Program-made: the position numbers and the translations under genes
The notes under the pieces: generated by a model
Database searches by the model: none
The model's input: the letters and a program-made list of their open reading frames with translations, nothing else
Told to the model about the DNA's origin: nothing
DNA from: Bryopsis sp. KO-2023
Taxonomy: Eukaryota > Chlorophyta > Ulvophyceae > Bryopsidales > Bryopsidaceae
Length of the DNA stretch: 64,000 nucleotides
Direction of reading: 5' to 3'
Assembly (NCBI GenBank): GCA_030272585.1
Contig: BSYQ01000007.1
Coordinates: forward strand, 2,980,001 to 3,044,000
Shown: positions 1 to 13,300 of the stretch, one piece after another
How positions within the stretch are numbered: position 1 is the stretch's first letter
How the letters are laid out: every line of letters begins with the position of its first letter

Positions 1-179
1 TACGACCGGATATATACGTCAGAAGTTCAATAATTAAATCCAAAAAGAAAATGTAACTACAAGGGGGTTCAATATTTGCATGAGAAAAAAAAACACCACC
101 ACCAAAAAAGCTGTTGAACAAGCTTCTAAGGTTTCGTAAGAAGATGAGATTTCATCAGTTTCAAATTTTTCAAAATTTG

Positions 180-3100
180 TTACATCAGCGTTGAAAACCT
201 CAAGAAGCCCGTCCACAGAGAAGATGACTGATATGGGGGGTCTTTTCCTGCACTGTCAAAACACAGCTTTGCTTGCTGGGACTGTTTTGTGGTTGCTTAA
301 ACGATGTTTGAAATTTTTTTTTTTCGGGGGTATGGGGACGGCCGGAAAGTGGAGGGCACAACTAGTGAAAAAATGTTTCAGTTGCATGCGTCGATCATGC
401 AACAGAAACACAGGCATATGTACCTTTCACAGCATTTGAGATGGCCCCTGTGTCTTCCGACAAGGTTTTAGCTAATTTGGAATCCTCTTTCATTGTGGAA
501 GGAGGTACCGGAACTTGCATCAGTTCCTCCTGTTCAGCGTCCATTGTCGACAACACAATGTCGGCATCAGATGGAACCTGGAAGAGAAAATAGTATTTTT
601 TCACCCTCAATTTTCAACCATCCGTCGTTTTCAGTCAATAAAATACAGGGAACAGAAGATCTTGGAAGGGTGGCTGCCTGGCAAAACGTCCTTCGTTCAG
701 ACACCAACACTCATGCACACCAACTGTGGTTCTTTTCTTTGCCTTTTTCTTCAAAAGAAAAGGGCAAAGTCTCTCGAGGACAGGAATGCTTTTCGAGGTT
801 ATGATACATCTGGGCAAGCTAATTCCATCCACCGCACCTGAAGATCTGAAAATCGAACTTGAGTAAGGACTCGCTGGGAAGGCCGACCGTCTGACTTCCT
901 GCAGTAGACATGCATCCGAAATTTTTTGTTACATATCTACACATGTGTACATTTTTTTTGGGAAAAATTGTCACTGTCCTGTGAAGCCCAGGACCTTCAT
1001 CTTTTCAGATAGTGGCTGCAAAAATGTCTGGTCCTGGAGCATATCCCCAGGTATTTGTTGCTGAAAACTATTTATTTATTTATTTATTGTAATAATTGTA
1101 ATTATAATTCTTAGCTACCCACCTTGTGATAAGTCTGAGGTCTTGACCCACGGGGACCGTCATTTTTCCTTCCGGCTTCAGGAGCGATATGAGGGAGGAA
1201 AGTCGCTCCTCTGGGCAAGTGCCCCCCACATGTATCTTATCAAAATACCGTCGGTATGTTGATGGCATGAACACGTTCAAGAGTCGAAACTTGGGTTCAG
1301 CCGCATCTGAAGCAAAACTGAACAAGCCAACAAGTTGTCAGCTCGGAAAGATATCTTCGAAAGCTGATTTTCCAACAAAAAAAAGGAATGGGGAGCTGGA
1401 AGTTTGGGATAAGTTCAGAATTTTCCTGTGTAGATGGAGGTAGGTAGAAGTTTCATTAAAAAAATAATTTCAAGTTTCCCCCTCCCTCTTCTGTTTTCTG
1501 AAAGAAAAGAAACTGCAGCAGAAAAAGATATGCTCATTGCACCATTGTGAATTCATGGTCCCCAGTTATTTCTGCAGTAAAAATATCTGGCACTGGAAAC
1601 GCAAGAATTGATAGTTTTGCTCTCATGAGAGTGAACTGTACATCTGGAGTAGCGGGGGAAACAATTATACAAATTCTGACAGATACTTGTGAGAAGGGCT
1701 GCACTCAGCAATTGTGCCTTGTGCAAATGAAACGGAAACGGACCTTGCATTTTCCTCCATGAGATGCGTCATGCATGTTTTTGAGAAGTCCAATATATCT
1801 TGTTTGATATCTATGCCCACACATTCACCCTCCTTGCCAACCTGCAGCAAAAAAAAAAACCAAAAAAAACCATGCCAGCATGGATTACCAGCCTGATTAT
1901 CTATTTTTCAAAGATACTCCATATACACTTATTTGTCAAGCATCTAGCAAAGAAAATTCAATTTGCAATTCTACAATCATTGCTGAATGTTTTAAGCTGC
2001 TGTTTTCCCCACCAGGTAAGCTCCGCACGCAGTCACCACCCCAGAGCCACTCCCAACATCAAGAAACCTGGTCAATCGCCCCCAAAAAAACAAATAATTT
2101 CAAAAAAATTTTCTTTGAACACAACAAACCTATTTCTGCGAACACAATTCTGACGCTCGTTTCCACAGTGTGCGTGGGGATTTCAGCATCAATGCCACAT
2201 GAAAAAAACTCACATGCTTTTAGGTAAAAGATCAATTTCTGTCTGGAAGCATGTCCCAGAATTACAAAAGCTGGCCAAGGTGTAAAACAGACTTCCTTTA
2301 TATTCGTGGTCGCCGTGTGCTACCTTTCGCCTTTCTGGACGTCAAGAGCTTCCAAACACGTCGCGTGCATGTGCGGAGCGGAAATATTGAACTCCATATC
2401 TACCACCCGGATGGGTGCGTCCAGATACGCATCCTCCGCATAGTCCACAGGAACGAACGTCCCTCGAGGACACGCAAGCAAAGCCTTCTCCACGCGGTCA
2501 CTGTTTCGTGGGGGACAATAAAAACAACCAAAACACACAGAGTGAGTACAGGAAATTTACACCCTGGAGCGGTTAGACCAGCGCGTGCATGCGAGGCCAA
2601 CGATCCAAGCGCGCGACGTAGTACGTTAAAACGAAACAACCCAGAATTCGCGTCACCAGGGTTTGACCTTCCATTGGCACTGTAACGAAAAGACACAGAC
2701 AGAGGGCCACGGCGCGTTCAGGCAACAACTGACCGACCTTGACGTCTGGCAACAACGGACCCTCGCAACCCAGCGAAGAAAACGAGCGTTCTTTTTTGAG
2801 ATCAAGACGTCGGGTGACAGCTGTGCACGCTTCCCAACCAGAATGCTTACTGCAGGCACGCGGATTCCCTTTCCGTATCTCTCCACACCAAGGCTCACCT
2901 TCTGACCACGTGCAGGTCCTTCAGAATATTGACGAGCTCCGCATTGTCCGCTGCATTCTCTCCAAGGTGAATGCGGTTTCCTGCGATGAGTCTGAGGAAA
3001 TCCCTCAACACCATTTGCCTGTTCGGCCTCGCGGGAATCAAACGCGCCGCTACTGCCTGTCTCACGCCTTGTCTGCCCCTTTGGGCCGCTGCTTCAGTCC

Positions 3101-3239
3101 CAGCACCTGGGGCAATGCCAACAGGGTTTTCACCTTCGTCCCCCGCCGGTCGCGCTTCCTCTTGGTCGCTACCCTCGAGCTCAATATCGCTGTCCGAAAG
3201 AATCTCGATATCCTCGACTTCCGAGTCGCTCGACATCAT
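180..3239 (-). CDS. PCMT-like (protein-L-isoaspartate O-methyltransferase family) protein, 8 exons
   Basis: Exons (genomic, minus strand) 2899-3239, 2324-2500, 2013-2067, 1744-1841, 1123-1317, 838-898, 424-577 and 180-247 join in phase to 1149 nt, 382 aa. All junctions are GT-AG. Known for the family: SAM-dependent methylation of isoaspartyl residues in damaged proteins. Seen here: PCMT start-of-domain signature RVEKALLACPRGTFVP, the ISAPHMHA segment, SAM motif I LDVGSGSG near residue 176, and KIHVGGTCPE followed by LLKPEG. An acidic, Ser/Asp-rich leader precedes the domain (MSSDSEVEDIEILSDSD). A C-terminal extension of about 75 aa follows the usual end (VRFSDLQVPSDADIV onward). These extensions suggest a plant/algal paralogue rather than the small canonical enzyme. 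The last exon (180-247) is supported by phase only. The gene is divergent from the membrane-protein gene at 3719. Confidence 0.8.
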
Positions 3240-3718
3240 ATGCTGGTTTGTTTTGTGCTTTTGGCACTCACTTGTGTCTCCAGTGTGCTGTTGAAGGGGG
3301 CCAGGACCAAGGTTTGATTTGGTTGGGTGCATGTAGGGGGTGTAGGAGTGCCTACGTTGGCAGTCGTGGCATTCTTTCAAAATCAAATGATTATGGAAAG
3401 ATGAGTCAATGAAATGAGACGCGCGTTTGCGCTGAAGGCCCAGTTTTTGGCGTGGGGCGTCTCGCTTGGAAACATGGGCTGGTTGGGCTGCTTGGGGGTG
3501 AACCCAGCCCGTCAAATGCTGGTGACCTGCTGCCCAACCCTGCGGATGTCCTCTGTGAAATATGCGTGTTGTGCAGAAGGGATGGGCCCCATCCCCATCC
3601 GATGGGGAATCGTCCAGCGCCCACCAAACGATGACGATGTGAGGGGAGTTCTTTCAATTCTTGTGTCACCCATCATCCATAAGGCGGGCGAGGAGGGACT
3701 TCCGCTGTCGCAACGATC

Positions 3719-4497
3719 ATGGGCTTCTTACGCACGCTGAGACCCATGGCTGCTGCGGCATTAATTTTGTTTCTTGCGTTTGTCAGCGTGCAAGGTCAGT
3801 TTGGCAGGATCGTTTTGTCTGTACAGCCGCCTGTCGCCGCCATGATTTCGACTAGAGGGCCTCTGAAAATCGTTTTTTTCTGCTGTTTTTTGTTCGTGAA
3901 GGGGGAGATCCTAGCGCCGAACTCTCCCGTGGCGATGTACCTCTGCGTCAGGTGCGCTGCTCGCTGATCCTTTCCCAGCAACGATTATCGCGGACGGAAT
4001 GCGGGGAGTTTGTCCTGATCACTCCGCTCGGGTGATCCGTTCGCTTCGCGCTTGTTTTTGTTGGAATTCGGCAGCGTCTGACGAACCATCCCCCGTTTCT
4101 CAACACACCGCAGGTGAATTTCGCTCGCAAGTTGCAACCAGGAAACAATGCGATCAATCGTGTCGGCAGCGTGCCTGACAAAACGAGACGCGAAACCGGA
4201 GGCGTATCCTCCCGCGTCAAGATAATGGCGATCGTAATAGCGGTTGGGGTGGGTGCATTTTTCATCGGGGTTGTGTGTTGTTGTCACCGGCGGTGGAATG
4301 ATTCCGACTCGGACGGTACGGCGACCGTAGCCAGCAGCGTCAATTCCAACAGCTGTTTGGTGAATGCAAAGCGACATGATTCGTATCCCTCCTCCGAAGG
4401 GAGTGGCGGCGAGATCCCCGCAATCCTAGTGGTAGGGAGCGTGAGACGTACTGACGATTACGTCATCCATGCATCCATGCCTGCCCCCCAAGATTGA
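3719..4497 (+). CDS. small predicted type I single-pass membrane protein, 3 exons, family unknown
   Basis: Exons 3719-3794, 3902-3951 and 4114-4497 join in phase (510 nt, 169 aa). I recognise no family. The N-terminus is a clear signal peptide (MGFLRTLRP, then a run rich in Ala, Leu, Ile and Phe, ending FVSVQG). A lumenal or extracellular segment of about 60 residues follows, then a hydrophobic segment VKIMAIVIAVGVGAFFIGVV, then CCCHRRW and a Ser/Gly-rich tail. The three Cys directly after the membrane span could be acylated (inference). An alternative acceptor at about 4069 would add 15 residues in frame. The topology is well supported; the function is not. Confidence 0.5.
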
Positions 4498-5696
4498 TAG
4501 AAATCTTGAGTGAGGATGCTGGATGTGAAAGTACTTTTTTTTTTTTTGGATGTGAAAGTACTTTTCTTTTTTTTTTATCCCTCCCCCTAACTGGCTTTGA
4601 TTGATATCTTGGCTCCAAATTGGGCGTGCTGCGTTTCGTGGAGATGTGATGATATTAGGGTACCTATGTGTGTCGCTGGTGGAAGGAGTTGTCAAATGGT
4701 GGTGGCCAGTGCAAAGGGAAGTTTTGAGAAAAGGGGCGATATGCGGAGATGTATTTGGGAATAAAGAACAAAGAAACAGAATCGTGTCGGAGAGAGTAGG
4801 ATCGACATAATGGGAATGGAGAAGCGACATAAACGGAGAACAAATTTCTAAAGGTTGGGTTGGGGTATGCCACCATCCCTTGCGTTTTCCCTTACTTTCC
4901 AAGGGGGGGTGTCTTTTTGGTGCACTTGAACTGTGGGGAATGGAGTTGACAGAAAATACTAAAGTTTCGTATGTCACACCACTCTGTGATAAGGGGTTAG
5001 TGATGTCCCTGAAAAAAAAAAGAAACTTGGTTTAGGTGGTGTTGAATAAATGTTATGGTCGAGGAAAACAGGCTGAAAAGCCTGGGTCTTGTTTTTTGTC
5101 GTCGTTGTGGGTGATGGTGGGTACAATTGTTAATAAGTTACTTGCGACTGGATTGTGGCCCTTTGAAGAAAATATATTTCATAGGGTTCATGTATTGGCC
5201 AAACTTGTGCTGTAGCCTTCACTCGATTGGTGATTTTTTAGCTTCCTCGTAGATCGAGTACAATATCCAGACATTAAATTCCGTCAATAGAGGGGCAGCG
5301 ATATTGTTCTTGTGTTTAACTGCGGGAAGGAAGGGCACAGGCCAGTGGTGTATGTTCATATCAATTGCATCGAGAGGCAGAGTACCGAATTTATTTGAAA
5401 TTATCCCAAAGGTCGCTGAACGATTCTCTGGGCTTCAACCATACAATACCAAATAGCTCAAACGATAAAGGTCAAACAATAAGAGCTATCTTACAATTGC
5501 CCCCACTATCTGGTTCTAGTGTGAGATCATAGGTTTTCCTGCTTTTCCCTGCCAATTTTGTGGTTTGCGTTTATGATTTTTGATTGTTTTATGATTATTT
5601 TCTAGCTACTCTCATGTAATTCATATGTTCACACATATTATACTCCAATACCAGCAACTGACATGAGAAAGTAACGATTACAATTCCACTACTGCT
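4498..5696. other. intergenic, convergent 3' regions
   Basis: AT-rich DNA between the 3' end of the membrane-protein gene and the 3' end of the PELP1-like gene. No ORF here has homology, a plausible splice structure or start context that I can support. It holds a short tandem duplication at 4525-4580. Confidence 0.6.
4525..4580. repeat. two-copy tandem repeat with poly-T tails
   Basis: The unit GGATGTGAAAGTACTTTT followed by a run of T occurs twice in tandem, probably within the 3' flank of the upstream gene. No function visible. Confidence 0.8.
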
Positions 5697-8600
5697 CTAG
5701 TCCTCTTCACTCATGCCAGAATCAATGTCAGGCAGAGGACCCTCCGAATCACTCTCTTCTGAATCCCCTCTTTTGGCTGCTCTGAAGTTCTCAGTAACCT
5801 CATTTGGAACCTTAGCAACTTTATCCAACGATAATTGCAAGTCATCATCTGATGATACCACCCCACCGTGCACAGGTTGCACCTCCCAAAAATCTCCAGC
5901 ACCTGGAGGCGGCCCAGCCGTTGGGACATCAGTTTTCTGAGCAAAGGCTGATCTGAGAGAAGATCCTTGGGCTGAGCCAACCGGTTTGAGCGACAAGCTT
6001 GCTCCTGCACTTGACAAACCCGTGGTGCCCTCCAGATTCCCTGAAGATATCACTGGTCTGACATGTGTGTTGCTCTTGTTACCATCCTCTGGGCCACTGT
6101 GACCCATAGGAGGCAACCCCATACTGGGTTGATTCTCGATTCCTGCGCCTCCAGAAAACACTCCCTGCTCCACATCCATCGACTCCTGGGCATCTGTTGC
6201 ATTTTGTTTTTGCTTTTTCTGTTGTGGGACTAGGAGACCCTGGGAGGATCCAGGCTCTGCAGATACGCCTGCGCTGAGTCGTAAAGGGATAGCCAGATAT
6301 TCCATGGCATCTGTAGTTCCTTGGTCTCCTGAACCACCACCCAGCCATGATTTAGATCTACAACTAACCAGCACAATAGATTCACGATGAAATTGTTCAA
6401 ATAAGCTAAGATTTATTTTTACTATTTTTTTTCAGTCACATGCACAGGCATTGGTGTGGGATCATTCAACAAGCATTCGAATCTACCAAGTTTCCCCACA
6501 CAAAAGTCTGGAAAGGAATCAAGAACACCTTCTGCAGCAACCTCCTCGGGATGGATGGAGACTGCCCTTGGGTGCAGGATTGCCTCAAGCCGATCAGAAG
6601 CTTCGCATACAAATGATCGGAAGTTTGGATTAGGGTGATGTCTTCCTTCATTGAGCACCCGGCACGCCTGGAAATAGCCAAAGTAGAACATCTTTCATGC
6701 TGGATCTTAGCATGTCTTATTAAGCAAGAGTACCTCTTCTCCAAGTTGTCACTGTGTCAATGCATGCCTTCTAACCGGCTCCATTGAAAAAGTTCCCCAA
6801 TTTGAAAACCCCCCCCGTGTGGAGTCCAATGATAAACAGATATGCCCATCTATTGTGCTTTTTTCCAGCTTCACAGTGAAACCACAGTCGACTTACCAGA
6901 GGCATCAACCGGGATCTTCCCTGACAGGGGCTTAGGACAGCCGCCAGCAGCGCACGACACACCGGAATTGACATAGATCCTCTGCCCACCATCACCAACA
7001 CAACCCTGCTGATGGCTTTCTCCGCTGCTTGCCTGATTTGGTTCTTCATCACTGCACCCCCCACGTTGAACAAAGCCTCAACCAATTCTACAGCTTTTTC
7101 TTGTGCCTGCCCTGATGGATCGTCCAAACGTTGGGGTCTACCAGACACTCCAGCCCCATTTGACAGAGGCTTGCTCCTTGCGATTGCCAATTCAACATCG
7201 GCCGCCAAGAGATCGGACTCCGTAGCATTAGAACTTTTCCGCTTCTTTCCACTCTTGCTGACCCCTCTGCTTGCACCATCGTCCCTTGTAACCGAATTGC
7301 CCAAGAGCTGGGAATGCTCCAATTGAAAGCATGTTATCACATCGGCTGCCAATCTGTCGATGAATGGGAACCCTGTTACAACAAACATAAGCTGAGGTTT
7401 CAGCAACTACCCGCTACTGGGCCACCTCCAGTCCTTCACGTCAGCAAAACACCAACACCTCCACATGTCTGTCGACATACCTGCCAATTGAATCACCATC
7501 TTGGCTGCACCATACATGGATACCCTCGCAGATGCCTCCATATCCATTCTCCCCTCACTACTCCGGACAGCCAGTCTGTGCAAGAGTTCCTTAAGCAAAC
7601 CGGCCACAGCTCCACACATCGGAAGCATTTGACTTCTGGTTACCCTGCAGAGCAACCCAAGCATTTCCCAAGAAGCCACATGGAATGCTGTGAGTCGCCC
7701 AAACAACTCCAAACTGTTTGGAGTAGTTTTGAACCGACGTTTGGCTGATGTGAGGTCCACTGCAAGCAGTCTCGACACGAGGGCGAAAACGTGATGGGTT
7801 GGAATTGGGAGGGAGCCTGATATTGGGAGCGCGAGGACTCGTTCCAGTGCATCCCAAATGCCAGCAAATATCTGAGAAGACAGAAACAACCACCGTTGCT
7901 TGATCAGCCTTGGGTGAGAGGATGCGTCTTGGTTGGCCCTTATGAAATTGTGATTTTCGAGAAAAGGTCATATTGTTCAAACAGGTTTTGCAAAAGAATT
8001 AATTGAACATCCTCCAACAACTTTTGTCAAATTTTTTTTAGCTTCATAAACTTTTTTTTTAAATATATTTTCATTTTTATTTTATTTTACCAAACTTGTA
8101 AAATTATTCAGGCAACAGCACATGTGGCAAAAGAGTTTCCGGTTGGTGAGATTTGAATTTGATGATATACAGCTTGGTTTATTGTTTGAGTGATGGGCCC
8201 AATGGTGGACATGCCACATTCAGGCTCTTTAACCAGAACCCATTCAAGAAACAGCCCTAAGTGAATATTGAGATTGAAATACAACTAGTGTAATTCTGCA
8301 CTTCCCTGAATGAACACTCCCAAAATAAAGAGAAACCTACCTTGAAAGCTGGAGCTGAATTTTGACCGCTGATTTCCACATGAGCCAAACACTTGATTGC
8401 ACCAGGCAATGCCCCGGCTCCTTCAACAGATTCCCAGCTCCCTTCGCTTCTTTCTTTGCCCACATCCAACTCCCAATCTCCGAGAATTTGGTCCAATACC
8501 AAATTGGCGATCGACAAGAGCTGGCGAACCACAGCGCTCCACTGACGCCTGTCCTTGGTGCTGGTCAAAACTGCCCCCAAAAACTCCGAGGCAAGCAGGC

Positions 8601-10135
8601 GCTGGGCGTCCGTGGCTTCCCCAGAAACTAGTTTCGACACTATGACTTCCATTGCTGGGTCGAGATGCTGGGTTTGGGATGCAAGGCTTTGGACGACCGA
8701 TACAGTCACTTTTCCGTACATCACAAATGTCCCAGCATCGACTCCTGGACGTTAAAAAAAAAAAGTTCATGGATGTTGGTGGGAGATCAAGAGAAAATGA
8801 GGTGTATGGGTTGTGCAGAAATTTAGCGGGGTGGCAGGTTCGGAAGTGTTTCTCATGGACCCACCTTGACTAGACATTTTCTTTGTCATGGATTGAAGTA
8901 ATTTAGAAGCCAACGGGGATGCTGTTTTCTTCACACCTTGGACCCAAATCAACGTGTCCAACCTGAAACCCAGAACCACAATCACAACTGTATCAGATTC
9001 TTTTGGGGTAATGAAGTGAAAATGCCCCCCTCCTCCCCCCCCCCAACCTGTTCAAATCTATAATGCATCAGTTGAAAAACAAAAAAGGTTACCAAAAAAC
9101 TGCAGGGATTCCCAAGTTTTGCGTGGAAAGTGGCTGACCTTTTGAAGAGTTCGACAAGCAACTGGCATGCGATCAATTCCACCTGGGTGTCGGTATCCTT
9201 TCGCTTGATGAGGTCCATAAGATTGGACCCCCAACCACTGAACGAATGTACGAAACGGCTTTCACAGCAATTGGAGAGAACCCAGCTCAATTGCATCAAC
9301 CCGTGAATCCTTTCCCCATCCCCTCCCTTCAACACCACCGAAAACATGGCAGCCCCATTAATACTCATCTTGAAGTTGAAACCCCACCGACCAGCATCAC
9401 ATGTCTTACTCTTAATTTGACACAGAGGAAATACTCCTTCACAGGAAATCTGCGTTGCTATTCAAAACACTGATTAATTTGAATAGTGAAATAATTGATA
9501 TGTGAACAACAAAGCGTTGCACTTTTTGGATGCCTGACTTGAAGGATTGTACACACTCAGAGAATTCATCAACGAAAAACAGTGAGGGATTTAAGATGTA
9601 AGAAAACCTAAGAGAATGATTTGGGTAAGAAAAACACAAAGATCTAGCCACAATTACCATGGTCTGCAACTGTCGAGTACTGGAGGACCAACAGCATCTA
9701 ATTCTGAAACCCCTCTATATTGAAGGATTTTGGTTCAATTCAAAGTATTAAATAATATCGGGTGTGGTTTTCTGGTTATTAAGTTTTTGAAGTTATTTCC
9801 TTTCATTTTATTTTAGTTTTTTTCTGGATTTGCTGGTAAGAAAATTCTGAGATCGGTGGAACAAGCCACCCATGTCCAAATTCTCCACACACATTCTCCC
9901 CTCCAGCCCTCACCTGTTTACTGAGAACGTAACCGAGCACCTTTTCCACAAAGACGTCAATCGCTTTGACCAAAGCGCTCCTCTCTTCGATGGACAGCCT
10001 TTCGTCACTCTCAGCCGCCAAGCCCAGCTCCGATACCGACAGAACCACATTCTTGCAATGCTGAGGCAGGGTCGAGTTGACGTGCCCGCTCACAGCGCGC
10101 AACAAATTCGTTCGAAGCTCCAGTTCGTTCGGCAT
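5697..10135 (-). CDS. PELP1/RIX1-like ribosome biogenesis protein
   Basis: Exons 9914-10135, 9139-9449, 8865-8962, 8341-8744, 7481-7871 and 6897-7372 join in phase (634 codons). An exon starting at 6667 and a final exon ending at the stop at 5697 follow; their mutual junction near 6360-6440 is unresolved. Total is roughly 930 aa. Known: PELP1/Rix1 is a helical-repeat scaffold of the nucleolar complex that processes the internal spacer and releases 60S pre-ribosomes. Seen: HEAT-like helices (RIHGLMQLSWVLSNCCESRF), the segment GSLPIPTHHVFALVSRLLAV resembling the PELP1 repeat that begins PVP, a basic KSGKKRKSS stretch, and a long low-complexity C-terminus ending in acidic SEGPLPDIDSGMSEED, like plant PELP1 tails. 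The start is the ATG giving MPNELELRTNLLRAV. Family assignment rests on fold-like similarity, so I hold it at moderate confidence. Confidence 0.65.
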
Positions 10136-10394
10136 ATCGCTTTCGGTCGAAGAATCGTGCAACGGGGGGGCGAGTTGTGAACATCATGCATCCAGAAATC
10201 ATTGTTTGAGCGGGTTGAGTCGGTAGTGCGTGGAGTGCATTTGGCGGAGGACGCAAACGAGTTCCCCCAGTGCAACTGCAAGGAATCGAAGTCCAGCGTC
10301 AGACGCGCGTTGTACGAACAGTGGATTTGGTTGTGTGAGGAAGGCGAAGAAAGAACAAACTACGTCCACCAAAGAGAAAGCGCACCTCCCGCAA
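10136..10394. promoter_or_regulatory. bidirectional upstream region between PELP1-like and LRR genes
   Basis: Only about 259 bp separate the two divergent start codons, so the promoters and 5' UTRs of both genes must lie here. I see no TATA box I would trust. Confidence 0.45.
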
Positions 10395-13300
10395 ATGGCG
10401 TTTTCACGAGGGGCTTACACAGTCGCCGCTGGGGACGCGAGCGTGCGATGTCGCAACTATGCGATCGGCTCCAGCCCTGGCCCCGTTCGCCTCTCGACGT
10501 TTTGTCCACCGAACCCGTCGACAAAGAGGCGCTGCTCCCGGAGGTACGCCCGGCGCCGTGGAAAGAAGGCTCCACCTCCTCCTGAACCGGCCGAAGATGA
10601 TACCGCCCCAGCTGACGAAGAGGACCTGCTCACACTCGCGGACGACTCGGTGCCATCCACGAGTGAGAATCAGTCCAACGAGGTGGAGGTGGTGTCCTCC
10701 AGCCAGGAAGATTCCGCGTCTGAAACGCGAGAGCTTTACCAAAGCGAGCCCGTCAGCGAGGCTTCGACTTCGGGCTCGGTTATGTCGTCGCCCATGGTCT
10801 CCACGCTGGCGATGGGAGCCGGTTTCGTTGCTGTGGTAGCAGGAGCGGTGTTCGTTGGACGTAGCTTTGCGTCGAAGGGGGGAAAGATGGCAATCGTGGA
10901 AAAAGTGCAGGAGGTGGGATTGTTATACTTGTTTTGGGTGCCTTTTCGTGGTGTTTACAAATACAAGGGGGACACTAGGGGAAAGCCTATCTTCAAGAAT
11001 TTTGTTGGAAGCTTTCGTTTTTGCTCACAGGGTATGGAATCGAAACGACTTCAGAGGGAAGCTGTGGGCCGGTTGAATGATCTCATGGGAACCATTCAAT
11101 CTCAACAGAAGGCGGATTTGTCTGCAAAGGTACCACCATCACTCCCCCCCCCCCAAAAAAAAAAAAAGAGAAATTTTTTCTAGACAAAAAATCAGCTGCA
11201 TCTTTTTATAGAAAATCAGTGTTTATGTTTCCAGCAAACACAATGCACACCCCAGCGAAACCGACCGATATGCTGCTGTTGATGAATGTTTTTTTGTGAA
11301 CCGATTGCATGTCTGTCTGTCATGGCAGAATCTTGGGGATGAGGGAACTGCGTATGTGGTGGAAGCGTTGGCGTTCAACAGCGTCTGTCAGGCCATCGAT
11401 TTGAACAACAATGGAGTTGGCTTGGTGGGTGTGACACAGCTCTGTGAGGTTTTGAAAAATAACGATGTGCTGAAAGTGCTTTCGCTGGCAACCAACAATG
11501 TGGGCGATGAAGGGGCTATCGTCATTGCAAAATACCTTGGAGGCGAGTTCACTTTCGACAGGAGCATACATTTAAAAAAAGAAAAAGAAATAAAAAAAGG
11601 AGAAAAAAATGATGTTTTGAAAGCAATGATATAAGACTTGTGTTTTTTGAAAAAATAAACAATGAAATATAGGAATAAACGATTGAACAATGTGGCCAGA
11701 ATATATGTTTGTGGAGTGTTTTTTCATCACTTTTCATGAAATTTTTATATATATGTATTTAAAATATATGTTAATTCATAGAAATTATTTCATTCGACGT
11801 TCGTCCAGCGCTATTACAGTTTTTTTTCTTTTTCTTTTTTTTAACTTTTATTCATTAATTTGTTGAAAATCGATGGCTGCGGTGTCCACGCTCAGGTGAT
11901 ATGACCACCACCACCCTTAATCTGAGCGGAAACAATATCAACGATTCGGGGGCCAAAGCATTGGCGGAAATGCTGAAAACCAACACAACCCTCGTCTCCC
12001 TGGAACTCAATTGCAACGGAATAGAGTACGAAGGGGCGGTCGCGTTGGCTGAGGCCATCGTGGAGAACACTTCTCTGAAAATCCTTGGTTTGAGGTGGGT
12101 TTGATTGGGGGACACACAATCGAGCCAAAATTCATGAGGTTCGTAACACCCTGCTTTCCATCAGAAAAACTAAACAAAACATAACATAACATACTTCTGT
12201 GGGGGAGTTCCCCCCCCCTCTGGATGCATTTTGAGCCCACTTCAAATCCCTGGTTTGCCCAGATTTTCCCTCGGGTTTCCTCCGCTGATATGTTGGGTTT
12301 TTTTTCTCTGAATGAATGTCAGTGACAACTATTTGGGTCCGATGGGTGCATCTGTTCTTGCCCAAGCCCTGAAGAAAAACAGGTCCATTGAGGAAATCTA
12401 TCTGAAAGGCAATGACGTCGGGAACGAAGGGATCAAAAGCATCTGTGAAGCCCTGCAGGTAATATATCCAAATTGTTGATATATAGCGTAGGTACATGAG
12501 TAAAGAGGGATTAAGAAAATCAGGCAATACTGTAGGCCACCGTGTTTGCTGAGAAATGAAAATCCTTCTCTCTCTTGTTTTTTTTTTTGGATCAAATTTT
12601 GTACATTCATGCCGAAAGTCTGAATGAAACTCCCCAACTGTGGAAATTAGCCGACCATTGCAGCAACAACACACAGAGTTCCTTGCGTCCGCATCGCTTT
12701 CTTCTTGCTGACCTCATTTATATCCCAATTTGGAGGAAATATTTGCTGTGTTATGTGATAGAGAGCTCCAGTTCTGTGATTGATCAGGGAATGTTTTTGT
12801 TTTTTTTTCCCTCAAATCACAGGAGCGTGATGTCAATGTGAGGACTTTGGACATTGGCAACAACAACATGACCGAGGAGGGAGCCGAAATGGTTGCATCA
12901 CTCATCCGGGCAAAGAAACTCGTCGAACTGGACCTGTACAACAACGATTTTGGGGATGCTGGAATGCAAAAGGTGTCTTGATAGCCATTAAGATTGATTT
13001 CAAGTTAACAACAAACTCAATTTGTTAACTTGAGTTTTTCCTCCAGCTTGTCTACATCTTTTCCTTTTGTTTTCCTGGATTCGAAAAAAGAAATTTGGAT
13101 TTTCTGTAAAAATTGAAAAACTGATAATTGTCGAAGAGAGGTGGCACTCAGCAAAGAATCCATATTTTTTGTTTACTTTATTGGTTATTTTTGACCACGA
13201 TCGATTTCTCACTTTGAAAAAAAAATACTCCTGTGGTTAAAGGTGTGAAAAGCTTTGTACGAGATATGTTTGGTAATTAAAACAGAGATTTCTTTTTGCA

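Noticed and set aside
9658-9697. Small extra PELP1 exon (LLVLQYSTVADH)
   Set aside because: It has splice-like ends, but its phase does not fit the flanking exons, which join directly in phase without it.
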